From Epichloe hybrida (lineage: Eukaryota; Ascomycota; Sordariomycetes; Hypocreales; Clavicipitaceae): a stretch of DNA of 64,000 bases. The notes below the pieces were generated by a model that was given only the letters and a program-made list of their open reading frames with translations, was not told the DNA's origin and did no database searches. Every line of letters begins with the position of its first letter. Position 1 is the stretch's first letter. The stretch is taken from contig JAFEKR010000003.1 in NCBI GenBank assembly GCA_019022495.1, positions 3,968,001 to 4,032,000 of the forward strand, given 5' to 3'. The position numbers and the translations under genes were made by a program. Below are positions 36,034 through 47,234 of this stretch, one piece after another.

Positions 36034-38542
36034 ATGCGGCCGCCCCGGATAGCGATACTTGTCTTCTCTATCGCTGCATTTCTTTTCATCTCATACCGCG
36101 GCTTAACGACCACTCGTACGAATGCTGTCGCTTCTTATCCATCTACCGCCCGGGCGTCCACGTCGGTATTTGGCTTCATGTACTACAACACGCCGTTCTC
36201 TCTATTCCCACCAAATGCTGCCATCAGCTTGACCGATGATAACAGTACATCGTTCGCTGCCCGGCCCGCCGCTTTTGGCCCTAAACTGGCCTCTAGGGGC
36301 TTAAGTGCGCAGCTCTGGGTGGGCAGCGGCTTTGGAGAAGACGGATTGGATACAGATGGGGAACTCGGGTGCAGCGACTTGCCCGGCTGGGGTAGTTCGA
36401 ACACGCGGGCATCGCTCAGGAACTCGTTCAAGGCTGGATCAACGAGGATTACTTCGGTGAAATCAAAGGTGCCGAAGAACAGTGGTGGCCTCCTCGGCCC
36501 GGATGACCGCCGTGACTCCGTCGCCAAGGCTAAAGCGCGGCCGAAAAATGACAAGCATGATAACACAGATGACTATTTAACTGAAGAGGTTTCGGGCACA
36601 CTCTTCCGGCTAGATGCCTCAAGCGGTTCCTCCGCGCATGCCGATATCCAGTCCATTCAGGAAGCTGCGGAAATCGAGGGCAAGGTTGTCCTGCTGAAAC
36701 GTGGGGGGTGTGGTTTTCTCGAAAAAGTCATGTGGGCGCAGCGCAGGGGGGCCGTTGCTGTCATTGTAGGCGATAACCAGAAGGGTGGCCCGTTGATTCA
36801 AATGTTTGCGCACGGTGTTGAAGTCGACAACGTCACTGTACCCTCGGTCTTTACAGCTCGCACAACCGCACAGCTTCTGTCGTCGTTGACGCAGCCGGGG
36901 AGTTTCATCGAGGACACGATTGATGACAATGGAAATCCGGCGCTGAAAGTTCAACAATCTGCGCCGGCGAAACATCAGAAGCGATCGCCTACTGATTCCA
37001 ATGCTGCTGCTGTTCCTAAAAATGCTGGAGATTCGAAAGCCAAACCAAGTACCGACGAAAAGAAGAAGCAGCCGTTGAAGCCGTCGTTGGCGAAATCTAA
37101 ATTTGGACAAGGTCGCGGAGTTCTTCAAGGCGTTTACAAGAGTAACTCGGCTCACCATGTCAGTTCGGAGAGCCGGCCTCCAAGCAGTGGACGTCTGGAT
37201 TGGGTGCTGGTTGAGGATTGGAATGACGAAAAAGACAAGATGATCAGCGAGGCCATGGGAAAAACAAGGACACCCAAGAATAAGTCTAATGGTGATGAGT
37301 TTGTCATTGGCGTGCATGACTGGCGAGACCCTGATCTGGTTGGCAGCACAGGCAAACATGAGCATGAGGAGAAGGCGACGTCCAAACAGACCGAGGCGGA
37401 CAAAGGCGGCAGCACAGGGTCAAATTCCGACCGTGCCAGTAGCATGGGATCTCAGGGTATCTCCAAGAACCATGGCCTCATGTCGAAATGGTTCGGCATC
37501 GGTGACTCCAATGCCGCACCAGACCCCAAACCCCCGCCGCCGCCAGATCCTCAACGGCTACCACAGTCTGGAAAGCGACTAGCTCATGAGGGCCTCTGGG
37601 TGACTATCACACCAACTAGCAGCGCAAGCCCCTTCTTCGACACTCTGCTTGTGCTGGTCATCAGTCCATTAGTTACACTAACCATTGTGTATGCGCTTCT
37701 CATCCTGCGAGCTAGGATCCGCAGAAGACGCTGGAGAGCACCAAAATCGGTTGTAGATCAGCTGCCGGTGCGAACATATCACACCGTTTCGTCAACTACG
37801 TCCAACCTGTCGCCCAGACTACCTTCCCCTACAACCGCAACATCCATGACGCCCCTGCTGCAGCATGGTCCATCGCGATCTCGCCCCCGCTCAAGGACTA
37901 CCACCGGTGTCATGGAAAGTCCCAACTTCCTGGCGCCGAGCACAGCAATAATACCTGCGCCGCAGGAGCCGTCTGGGACGAATCGTCGGTCTGGGTTTGA
38001 GAAGGGAGCCGGAGGGTTTTCAGCCGAGTGGAGGAAGTATATGGGTCGGCAAGTCGAGTGCGTTGTGTGCCTGGAGGAATACGTCGACGGTGTGAGCAGG
38101 GTCATGAGTTTACCGTGCGGCCACGAGTTCCATGCTGATTGCATGTAAGTTTTACTTCTTTTTCCTGCCTGTTGCTGGCACAACTGACTTGGCTCTCAGT
38201 ACACCCTGGCTTACCACGCGCCGACGAACATGCCCCATCTGCAAAGGCGATGTGGTTCGGTCGCTGCAACGCGGAAGAGGAAACGGTCCTCGATATGAGC
38301 CATACCGAGAGGATAGTGACGAGGATGAGGACGAGGAGGACGAGGCCGAAGCTTCGGGATCCGGCTCCGCTGAGAGAGAGAGAAATGTCGACCTCGAGCA
38401 AGGCATCGCAAACGCAGAAGCAAGAACAAGTCCACGGGCCACGCGGCGAGAGGGCGGCTGGCTGGGCATTTTCTCGAGCAACTTGAATGGGCAAAGCACA
38501 TCAGAACACCGCTCTCCCTCTCCTGAGCATCGAAGCCGATGA
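36034..38542 (+). CDS. PA-TM-RING E3 ubiquitin ligase
   Basis: Exons are 36034-38144 and 38200-38542, giving 817 residues. The intron (GTAAGT...CTCAG) splits the RING. Residues 5-20 are a signal anchor. A protease-associated (PA) domain follows at about 190-290 (EGKVVLLKRGGCGFLEKV, GAVAVIVGD, VPSVFTARTTAQLLSSL). A Lys/Ser/Pro-rich linker runs from 300 to 530. A transmembrane helix lies at about 537-560 (LVISPLVTLTIVYALLIL), then an Arg-rich stop signal. The RING-H2 finger at 676-720 shows ECVVCLEEY, SLPCGHEFHADCI, then TCPICKGDV. The tail is acidic and Ser/Arg-rich. This order is the PA-TM-RING family, membrane-bound ubiquitin ligases of endosome, vacuole or Golgi that use the luminal PA domain to sense cargo. 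The long lumenal linker is larger than in typical members. The target is unknown. Confidence 0.9.
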
Positions 38543-39165
38543 ATTCACGTACAAAGCATCTCACATATACCTCTTACGTTTTTTTGTTTCCCCTCTCTTC
38601 AAATCTCCTCTGGCGTTTATGGCTCTGGGAACCAAACAGCATATTCCAGGCGGTCTCTTGTCGATCTCTGCACTGACGAGCACTTGTTTCGGGAAGAACA
38701 GGCTGGAGGATGGACGTCCCCAACAACCAGACGACTTTTTACATTTTCTGGTTGTTGTGTCCGAGTCTATCAATAGTCGTGTGGTGACGAAGTGTGGAAT
38801 CGAATGGTTCGAAAAGGGACTTGTTTTTGTTGTTGGACAGATGGACAGAAGGGCAGATGGCATTATATATACCCTCGGGAGTCTCCTTGCCTAGCTTGGC
38901 CATGAATACAAGTCTACGATCATCATGCGCGTCCATTGTCATTTTGTGACTCGCGTGAGGATAATGATGACGAATGCGGGTAATGTCTCCGGGGTTCTGT
39001 CACTCGACGTGGATATTACGTTGGCTTGCGCACTTGATATCTCTTTGTAGGTAATTCATCACGATACTATGATCAATGTCATTAGAACTGGGAATCGTTT
39101 CACATATCATAGTGCGCACGTCATTTTATGATATTCAAGCTTTTTTGAGTATACACCGTTTAATT
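38543..39165. other. convergent intergenic region
   Basis: The 3' flanks of the RING gene and of aspartate-semialdehyde dehydrogenase meet here. No gene is seen. The sequence is T-rich after 38570, as expected for 3' UTR and polyadenylation signals. Confidence 0.55.
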
Positions 39166-40671
39166 TCAAATGTAGCCTTTGAGCACCGCGGCCTCGGCAT
39201 TCAATATCGATGAGCCGGCGGCTCCGATGACGGCTATGACGGCATTGATTAGTACTGGGATCCCCCTTTTTTTGATTATTTTCTCGTAAACTTGATGGAA
39301 ATGTGACGTGGTGGTGATGATAAAAGTAGGACTTGGGAGTTGAATCAAACAAGAAAAAACAGGAAAAGTCACGTACTGTTGTGGCTAAGAGCCGTAAACT
39401 TGATATCGAAGACGCGGCTCTCGTCCTCCCTCAAACGACCCACGCTGACAGTGTAGCCGTTGCCGAGATCCCTATCGAGCCTCGGCTGAGGACGATCGTC
39501 CTCGTCAAACACGCGGATGGCAGGGTCCGGGGCCGAGGGACATGCCAGCGCCTGCGCCTCAGCCACGTACGCCCTCATGGCGGCCTTGCACTCCTCGGGC
39601 GAGGGAGCAGGGCGTCGCTCGAAGCTGAGGCTCACGCAGGCGGTGTGGCCGTCGATGACGGGAACGCGATTGCACGTCGCCGAGACGCGCAGGCCGCGCT
39701 GCTCGACAAAGGCCGACTTGGCGTCGTCGAGGCGGCCGAGGATCTTGCGGGCCTCGGTCTCGAGCTTGTCTTCCTCGCCCTGGATGAAGGGCACCACGTT
39801 GTCAATCACGTCCATGGACGACACGCCGGGGTATCCCGCGCCCGAGACGGCCTGCATGGTGACGATGCTGACGGTGGTGATGGGGCCAAACGCCGCCTGG
39901 AGGGCGGCCAGGGGCCCGACGAGCCCGATGACGGCGCAGTTGGAGTTGCACACCAGGAAGCCCCTTTGGAGCTTGTTCACGCGTCGTTGGTGGGGGATGA
40001 GATCCAGGTGCGAGAGGTTGACGGTCGGCACGACGAGCGGCACGAGAGGATCGCGCCGGTGGTTCTTGGCATTCGAGAAGACGGGGATTTCGGCCTTGAG
40101 AAACTCCTGCTCTGTTTCATTTTGATTTTCCCCCATCAGCAAAACGTGCCATTGGCAGTTGAAAACGATCTTGTTTTGAATTAAAAGAAGAAAGAAAAGA
40201 AAAGAAAAAAAGGACAAGGCGGGGAGAGGATTGGAATTTGGTCGGTTTGGTTTCTCTTACCTATCTCTCCTGCCACGTCGGAATCCAGCCCGGAAAATAC
40301 AACGTCGCAGTCGCTGAACTCGCTGGCTTTGCATTCCCGCACAACGAGGGCCGCGAGGGACGGGCTCATCGGCGACGCTTGCTTCCATCGGACGGCGTCT
40401 CTGTACGTTTTCCCGGCGGATCGGGACGACGCTCCCAGGGCGTGGAGCTTGAGCGACGGGTGTTGGGCGAGGAGGAGGATGAAGCGCTGGCCGACGGAAC
40501 CTGTGGCTCCAAGCACGCCTGGGGATGTATTGTTAGGTATGAGTCATGAGGTTGAGGTTTCGGTGTGGAAAGGCTTGGTTAATGGGGAAAGGTGACGACG
40601 TATCATTGCGATTGAGGAGGCGGGATGAGCGAGGACGAACCGCATTTCTTGGGGGGGAACTGGGTGGCCAT
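39166..40671 (-). CDS. HOM2: aspartate-beta-semialdehyde dehydrogenase
   Basis: Exons are 40641-40671, 40261-40518, 39377-40111 and 39166-39233, giving 363 residues, normal for the fungal enzyme. The first exon encodes only [10 protein letters not shown] and its donor is GTTCGT. Joined, it restores [16 protein letters not shown], the NADP-binding glycine motif (14-20). The catalytic cysteine is Cys155 in CNSNCAVIG. The last small exon restores the family ending [14 protein letters not shown]. The enzyme reduces aspartyl phosphate to aspartate semialdehyde, the second step toward homoserine, threonine and methionine, in the cytosol. The terminal 143-nt intron ends with a TACTAAT branch and CATAG. 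The short first and last exons would be missed by simple ORF calling. Confidence 0.95.
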
Positions 40672-41172
40672 TCCGATTGCTCCGTGGATTGTTAACAGAG
40701 GTAGAGAAGGACTCAAAGTGAAGAACAAGAAGTTGACGGCGTTGTTGAAGAGGATGCAAGTAGAAACCCCAGGATCAAGATGGCCGAGTCAATTGGTTCA
40801 ATATTTGGAGTGCCCCGCCATCGGAGAGAGCTGGATGGGCGCGACGAGTTTTTGGTCCACTTTGGAGTTTATTCGGATCAGGGACAGACGGTATTAATAC
40901 ATAAATGATAAAAGTCATCAATGAGGGACGTATCCCATGCAGCGACACGATTATTATGCCATGACTAATGAGGCCCAATGCTCCCGACAGCCCGATGATG
41001 CAAACGAAAAATAAATACACTCCCTTCCAGGCCCAATCTGGACTCATGCGTCCGAATGGCCTAAACGCCCTATGAATGACAAGTCTCGATGAGAGAAAAA
41101 CCAAGCAAACGATCAAAGACAAACATGACATCCTGAGCAGCTCGTCAGACGTGGCGATGCGAGCAGGGCCGC
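40672..41172. other. intergenic region
   Basis: This holds the promoter of aspartate-semialdehyde dehydrogenase and the 3' flank of the PQ-loop gene. A minus-strand open frame (40775-41131) has hydrophobic stretches but no family resemblance and is not called. Confidence 0.5.
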
Positions 41173-42461
41173 CTACTGGTCAACAGAAGACCGATGCGTA
41201 CCGTCGCCGTAGATGCGAAACTGCACAAATATAGTCGAGTCCTCCACCATGGTGCCGAGAGAGCCCAGGAGCCAAGGCAGTGTAGTGAGCAGGTATTCCT
41301 TGTTTTGGGAGTATGCGATCAGACTGAGTCCGTATGTCATGTTCCCAGTGAGCGAGAGCATGAAGAAAAAAAGGGAGAGGCCTGGTCGGATCTTGTGTCA
41401 GCTGAAATCAACATGTATCGAGTCGAGAATACATACCTTCGCATGACTTTTCTCTGTAGTTCTTGAATATCTGGGGCACTCTCGCGCTGAGGTTTCAGTT
41501 AGCCGACTCCATTCAGTGCCTACTACAGGACAGGATGTTCCACATGTTTTCGGCAGTGTACACTCACCAGAGGTAAAAGAAAGCACTCGCGTAACCAAGG
41601 GCTAGCCCGAGCTTGGCTTTCAACTCGTCTGCATCAGAAGGGTCGGGCACGCTCGGTCCATTGTTGGGGATGCCATCATCGCCGTGCCACGCGCCAGCCT
41701 TGTATGAGATGAGCCAGCCCGTGAAGCCGACGATATATACAGCCATTAAAGCAAGTAGGTTGTTGAGCCAGGTTCGACGTCCATGTGTCCCATCCTGGCT
41801 AGTGACTTCCTTTCGAATGGCCTCGAGAGCCGACTCCCGGTGGGTATCGTGTCGGTTGGGGGACCCAGGAAGATCAATTGAGCTTCGTCGTTGTCCGAGA
41901 AGGGGGGACTCTTCGCAGGCGCTGCGGGCGCCGTGAAGTGCTTCGTTATGGGCAGTAGCACGTCGACGGGCAGCTTTCGCTTTGTAGTAGCCGGTCTGGG
42001 AAATGAGGACTATGTCGAGAAAGCAGAAGTATGTGGCCAGCGCGATGGCACTGGGGGCCAACTTGGTGAAGAGCGCTCCTGTTCCAGACATATGAGTCAT
42101 TAGTGAGAGACATGACAAAAAAGAAGAACGGAGTGATGACTTGCCTATGAAATTACAGGTATCGCCTAATAGCCACACGATGAGAAAGGCCATGCTAAGG
42201 CCATCGGCGCTTTTCGCTTTGTAGTTGGCAATCAATTGAGGTAGCTGCAAGTCAACCCAGTCAGCCAGGCCTGTTCGTCTGTGAAGGCCGAGGCCAGCGA
42301 GGGCATTCACTTTTATCATTTCAGATGCAGCGACACATCAAACTCACCAAAAGACATATCCAAGCTGTCAAGCTAACGCTGCCCAAGATACCAGAAAGAG
42401 CCTGTCCCAAGTACATGGATTGGCTCACGCCAGCAAACGCTGCCGACACAAAGGAAGCCAT
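41173..42461 (-). CDS. PQ-loop vacuolar amino-acid transporter (Ypq-like)
   Basis: Exons are 42348-42461, 42145-42244, 41568-42078, 41437-41486 and 41173-41381, giving 327 residues. The second intron (42079-42144) has a GC donor (GCAAGT) with a good CTAAT branch and a CAG acceptor; the other three are GT-AG. Seven hydrophobic segments are seen. The first PQ motif is LLPQLIANYKAKSADGLS (about 38-55) and the second is VPQIFKNYREKSCEGLS (about 245-261). Between them is a hydrophilic loop of about 60 residues with several Ser and Arg. Yeast Ypq1-3 and mammalian PQLC2 export lysine, arginine or histidine from the vacuole or lysosome. A vacuolar basic amino-acid carrier is the likely role. The last conserved segment (NKEYLLTTLPWLLGSLGT, then DSTIFVQFRIY) ends close to the C-terminus, as usual. 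Confidence 0.9.
42079..42144 (-). other. GC-AG intron in the PQ-loop gene
   Basis: A 66-nt intron begins GCAAGT and ends AACAG with CACTAATGAC upstream. Joining across it restores CNFIGALFTKLAPSA in frame. No GT donor nearby gives that join. Confidence 0.85.
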
Positions 42462-43605
42462 ATCAATCGTCTCCGTCCTTTCCAGGCTAACACTATGTGC
42501 CTCGTTCGCAACTAGGAGAAGAAAAATGGTGGACAACAAGGCTATCGAGCCAGGTTCAGATGAGGTAGACTTGATGTTGAAGATCAGATGATGGAAGCTT
42601 GATGGATGGCATGCGAAAAGGGCGATGTGTTTGAATCATCTGGGTGCGAGGACTTGATGCCAAGCTGAGCAGGGGATTGGGGTCATGTAAGAGCAAGAGC
42701 TCACGAGATCAACTTGACAGAGCTGAAGCTGAGAGGAGGGTCAGGTCGATGATGAGCGTGGGCTGGTTTGGCGTCAGGCGGTTGGTTTTCTCATCGAAGG
42801 AATTGCTATCTATGTAGGTTTGGCGCATGCATGAAGTATGATTGGCTGTCTGCGTATCGGTCTCGTGCGGCTCCGGGCGTGTGACGCACGAAGTGGGCCC
42901 CTTATGCAGCCAAGGTTCCAATGAGCAACGGGGCAAGGCGAGGTTTTCGGCACGGGCAATTTATTAGTAAGCAAGCGCACAGCAAACCAGCAAACCATCA
43001 ATCAGGAAAGTCCTCCTTATCGCCAGCAAGCCCTGCGCTGGGTTGACTGCAGGCTCCTGCAGGCTGGGTTGAAGGGTTGCAGTCAACCCAGTCAACCCGG
43101 TCAACCCAGCCCACCATCAATAGTGACCACCACCAAGTTGACTAGGCCGCGCAGCCGCACAAGTCGCAGAGCACTGGAGATGAACAGTGTGGGGGAGGGG
43201 CCTGGCAAGCGGCGCGCATCTGGGGCTCGGCTCGGCGCCTTCAATCCCAATGTCTCAAGCCTCGTCTTGCCATCGAATTCAGCGCTGCTTCCCAATTCGC
43301 AGCCATTGACTGTTGATGAATGTGGGGCGCGTTGATATTTTGCGTTTCACGCGGCAGGGCGCCATCGACTTGATTCGTCATGGAGCTTTCGACAGCGCCG
43401 TCATCCCTCGGCCAACTCGCCCATCGTCCCATAACGTCCAGCGACGGATTAATCAAAACTACATCTTGTACATATAGCCAGGTCAGCCAACTTTTGCATC
43501 TTCATCCTTGCTGCGATTCTCGACCCTCTCCTAACGGAAAAGGGTTTTGTTTTATATCCTCTAGTCGCCCGTGCGCCTTGCCTCATCATACAAGCTCTCA
43601 TTACC
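42462..43605. other. divergent intergenic region with inverted repeat
   Basis: This is the upstream region of the PQ-loop gene (minus) and the broken nuclease gene (plus). At 43038-43051 and 43078-43091 lies a perfect 14-bp inverted repeat, CTGGGTTGACTGCA and its complement, followed by three tandem GTCAACCC copies up to about 43108. No gene is seen. Confidence 0.6.
43038..43108. repeat. 14-bp inverted repeat plus GTCAACCC tandem copies
   Basis: CTGGGTTGACTGCA at 43038-43051 pairs perfectly with 43078-43091 around a 26-bp loop that itself repeats CTGCAGGCT. Direct copies of GTCAACCC/GGTCAACCC continue to the right. The unit could be a regulator-binding array, but this is not shown. Confidence 0.75.
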
Positions 43606-44353
43606 ATGAAGACTTCATTCGCTGCTCTGGCTGTAGGCCTTGCCTCGGCACCTGTTGCCACCGCCTGGGGATGTACGTTGAGACGAAACCTGCTTGCCCA
43701 CAGAGTTGACGTTCCATGACCCTGTCGTGCGCAAATGAATGGATGAGTGGATGCTAATCATGACCCCCCGTCATGCAGCACTGGGACACGTCACGACAGC
43801 CTATCTAGCCAGCCATTTTGTCACCAACTCAACAGAGGTCTTCTTCAAGGAGCTGCTGCGCAGAGACGACGACGATTACCTGGCCTCGGTGGCCTCGTGG
43901 GCAGATTCCATACGCTATACGAAATGGGGCAGGTTCACCAAGAACTTCCACTTCATCGATGCGCACGACAACCCTCCTCACTCATGCAACGTCGATTTCC
44001 AGCGTGATTGCAAGGAGGACGGGTGCGTCAGAAACGCAGTCTATGGCTTGGTCGAGGGAAGCGAATGCCTTTGTGTGTACTCACGGTAAGTTGAATCAGG
44101 ACGCAATCGGACTGCTCTGTTTCACCCAACTCATACGCCTCCGCGTCAATACTGACATTGGAAAATAGTGCTTCCCGAAGGACCAAAGGCTATCGAGAAC
44201 CAAGAACTTGGCGGTGACTACTTCAAGAAGGCTGGTCCGGTCATCGAGGTCCAGGTTGCTCGTGCTGGATTCCGCATGGCGGCTTGGTTGGACAAGATCG
44301 CCGAGGAGTCCAAGACGGACAAGACGGAAGAACGGGTGTCGCTTGAGTTGTAG
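43606..44353 (+). pseudogene. S1/P1-type nuclease with internal deletion
   Basis: Exon 1 (43606-43672) encodes a signal peptide ending before the mature Trp (ATA|WGSLGH). Exon 2 starts at 43779 and matches the family N-terminus: TTAYLASHF, YLASVASWADSIRYTKWG, NFHFIDAHDNPP, and a Cys-rich stretch to VRNA. At about 44040 it jumps, in another frame, to a C-terminal part (SMAWSREANAFVCTH), spliced at 44086-44168 to VLPEGPKAIENQ, KAGPVIEVQVARAGFRMAAWL and a stop at 44353. Roughly a third of the protein is missing. In the family the missing part holds the second group of zinc ligands (His, Asp, His, His and Asp of the middle). Reading on from exon 2 hits a stop at 44087-44089. Splice sites and both ends are well preserved, so the loss looks recent. 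Intact relatives are secreted, zinc-dependent, single-strand-specific nucleases. Confidence 0.85.
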
Positions 44354-47234
44354 AGAGCAGGCATAATTAAAGAATGAGAGGTTGTTTCTTTCTTTTCTTT
44401 TGCTCTGGATCCTTTTTCGCTGCTTCCAATTTTCCCAAGTGGCGGACAAATAATCATGTTGCTCGGGATCGGCGGATTGACGTTCACCAAGGCGATACAT
44501 GAAGCGCGGGCAGGACAGAATCCTATAGTGTGAGATCCGCACTTGTCACGTATAATCAGTCATCGTGACTTGTTGTCTGCTGTCTGTTCTCCGGCTTTCA
44601 ATGACTTCATGGCCTTGGCATTGCAGCTCTGTACGAACGAAGTACGTAGAACCAACTGGCTTGCAATTGCGCCATGGCCCATTAGCCGCAGTGGAACTCC
44701 CGCTGCTCTATTCAAGAATGCAGCTATATCAAGTTAGTCAACGTCCACCTGGCTAGGTGTAGCCAGCACCTACTGTATAAAAACATCGCTCTCCGAAATG
44801 AAATCGAAAATGGCTAGTCACGGCGAGCAGACTAAGTGAACGTTTCAGCCAAAACTCTAACTTGGGAGAGCAGGGATGAAAAGTATCCGACGCGCATCGT
44901 CAAATCTGTCCCGCCTGTAACTCCCAGGACAGGCGATCGAACTCGGCAAGAGTAATGGGAACGGGCTCCGTTGGAGCCAGAGGACATGTCGCCTGTCCAC
45001 GACGCTAGACTTTTCGACTCGTTGGTGAGCAGTTCGATGCCGAGACAGGCTTCATTGAAACAACGTTCAGAATCCATGAAACAGGGCTGCTCGCTTTCAA
45101 AAATGACCTTGGAAGCGCGCAAGGAGCCTTCTATGAGGTTCAATTTGTCCTTGTGCCGAACCGTAGACTGTAATTCCCGAGTGACAAAATTTCAAGCGAG
45201 TTGGAGGGGTGAGAAGAAGATACGATTACCCACCCACAATACGATTTGCTTTTTAACAAATTGGTTCTTTGAGATAACACAGTCCGTGTAGCCATAAAAG
45301 AAGACTTTACTTATTGCTAGCCGCCAACTATCAGCAGGTAAGTGAAAGCAGACTTCTATGTGAGGTATGTGAGGCGTGGCTGGTCTTCACCTTGCGCGGC
45401 GCGGCGTTGGTGCGAAACTGGTGATACTGTTGGAAGTGATGCGACAGCATATCAAGGCCGGCGAGTATTATCAAAGTGCCACCGAGGGATAACTTTTTAG
45501 CTCGAGAATGGTCGCTTCGCCTTTTTGTTGAAGGCCGAAAACCCCCCTACTTCAGATACAAAACCTTTCTCTTTTGGGGCTTCTGACAAGAGCTTGCTCC
45601 ATGTGCACTTATCCTCCTCGTCGACATCTTCCAGATTGAGGCCATACATAGCTCAGCAAAGTGATGTGTGCCTAAGAGATTTGAGGCTGCTACATCCAAC
45701 AACAATTAACATACAAATGATAGCGTCAGAATAAAAATCAACAATAATACTATTCTTTGAGCTCACAACTATCGAAGCCTGACATCAGGTATCCTGTCAT
45801 ACCAACAGATACTTTCCCTTCTTTTTTGGTAATACACACATGTTCGTGAGATGTCTCCGTTCAGGCCACAGGGTTCGCTATGCAAATGATTGTGGCCAAC
45901 GCATTCGATATCTCGGGACTTTTCTAAAATTACGAACCGCAGTAATAGACTCCCGGCGTGACGGGATGTGGCCCACCGGGAATCAGCTTCCGCAAATTTA
46001 AGTGATCATACATAATCCGTAGTCGAGTTTGAAGGAGGGATGAGGGTGAGGCGCGAATCCGGTCAGCAGGATAATTACGCGATGAATAGCTGCCCACAGG
46101 AAGAGAAGAAGGGGAAAAAGACCTGCATCATGGTAGCAACGCATAATTCCTAGACATCGGCGTCACGGAGCTGCATGAAGAGTTCCTCGCCGAAATGTTG
46201 TCGCTCAGACACTGGTGCACTTCTTGCTTTCGTCCTGGGGCGTGATTCAAGGAGAAGGAAAAGGGAGGCGAAACGTCGATTGCCTGGGGCGATAGCTCCG
46301 GCGGCCTGTCATTGGTGGGACTCGGGATCTTGACTCGGGAAGGAGCTGCCGTCAACAGGGACTTGCCATTTGCCCGACAAGCGTGAGACGCGACTCCAAC
46401 GTCAATCCTACTCAATGTGGACTCTGGAGACTTCAGCCTCTGCATGCCCGAGCCCAAAAAAAAAGAAGAAGAAAGAGAAAAGAAACCAAGGCGTTTCTGC
46501 GGAATATGGATTCCGTCAATAGCTCGGGGAAATGCACCGAGTCTATTCCCCGTGACTAACTGTCGTTCCTGGCTGGCCTGGACGGAGCAACGTGTCAATC
46601 GTCGGCCAAAGAAGCACCAGCCCGCCCAGGTATCGTGAAAGATCGATCGGTCGTGTCACATGCTGAACAGCTTACCGAACCCTGCTTTCGTCGGCTCTTC
46701 TAGGTCTGTATCGTCTCATCTACCCTCCGACTCGGAGTTTCAAAGGCGGAGACTCATCGCCAGAACTTGACCAGGCATGGATGGCATCAGACACCCGTCC
46801 TCCTTGTGGTGGTCGTTTGATCAGCGCCGCCACACTAGTTTCGCGAATTCAGCTTGTGGTCATGCCGGTTTTCCGTCTTATCCCCTGGTTCCTGTTCTTC
46901 TTGACATCTTGCCGAGTACTTTGCTCCGCTATCTCCTCGCGTCGTTTGTGTCTGGTCCTTTCCATTCTTCTCTTCTTCTCATTTTTGTCCAGACCCCAAT
47001 CATTCTTTAGTGACTCGCCAGCCGTGTTCCTCTACTTGCGGTTTCGGCAGTGTACAGTCTTCATTTGGTCTTTGCCTTTTTTTTTTTTCAATTACTCTCT
47101 TTACCTTTATTCTTTCTTTAACCTTGTTGGTCTGGAACCATTTGGTCTTCTTCTCTTTCTAATCGCTTATTCTGAACAAAACACACAACCGGACAAGTCT
47201 TTCTCGCACTACGTTCGTATAACAAAAATCTGAC
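44354..47234. other. intergenic region, no clear gene
   Basis: A 103-codon minus-strand frame at 44832-45143 and a 156-codon frame at 46128-46598 (minus) show no family resemblance, and their starts are not compelling. The part 45300-46050 is AT-richer. From 46700 on the sequence becomes strongly CT-rich and is probably the promoter and long leader of the Gly-rich gene that starts at 47235. Confidence 0.5.

Noticed and set aside
39333..40184. 283-codon plus-strand frame opposite aspartate-semialdehyde dehydrogenase
   Set aside because: It is antisense to a complete four-exon enzyme and has no family resemblance of its own.
40775..41131. 118-codon minus-strand frame with two hydrophobic stretches
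   Set aside because: It has a real ATG but lies between two well-defined minus-strand genes in their flanks, with no resemblance to a membrane-protein family.
44930..44985. Possible tRNA T-arm (GTTCGATC on the minus strand)
   Set aside because: The flanking bases do not form the T-stem and no matching A-box or acceptor stem was found. No tRNA could be supported anywhere in the window.
44832..45143. 103-codon minus-strand frame, with part of a second frame that also looks coding
   Set aside because: No family, no signal peptide and no consistent splice path. It could be a relic but is not supportable.
46128..46598. 156-codon minus-strand frame
   Set aside because: No family resemblance, a Ser/Pro-rich mixed composition, and it lies in the probable promoter region of the Gly-rich gene.
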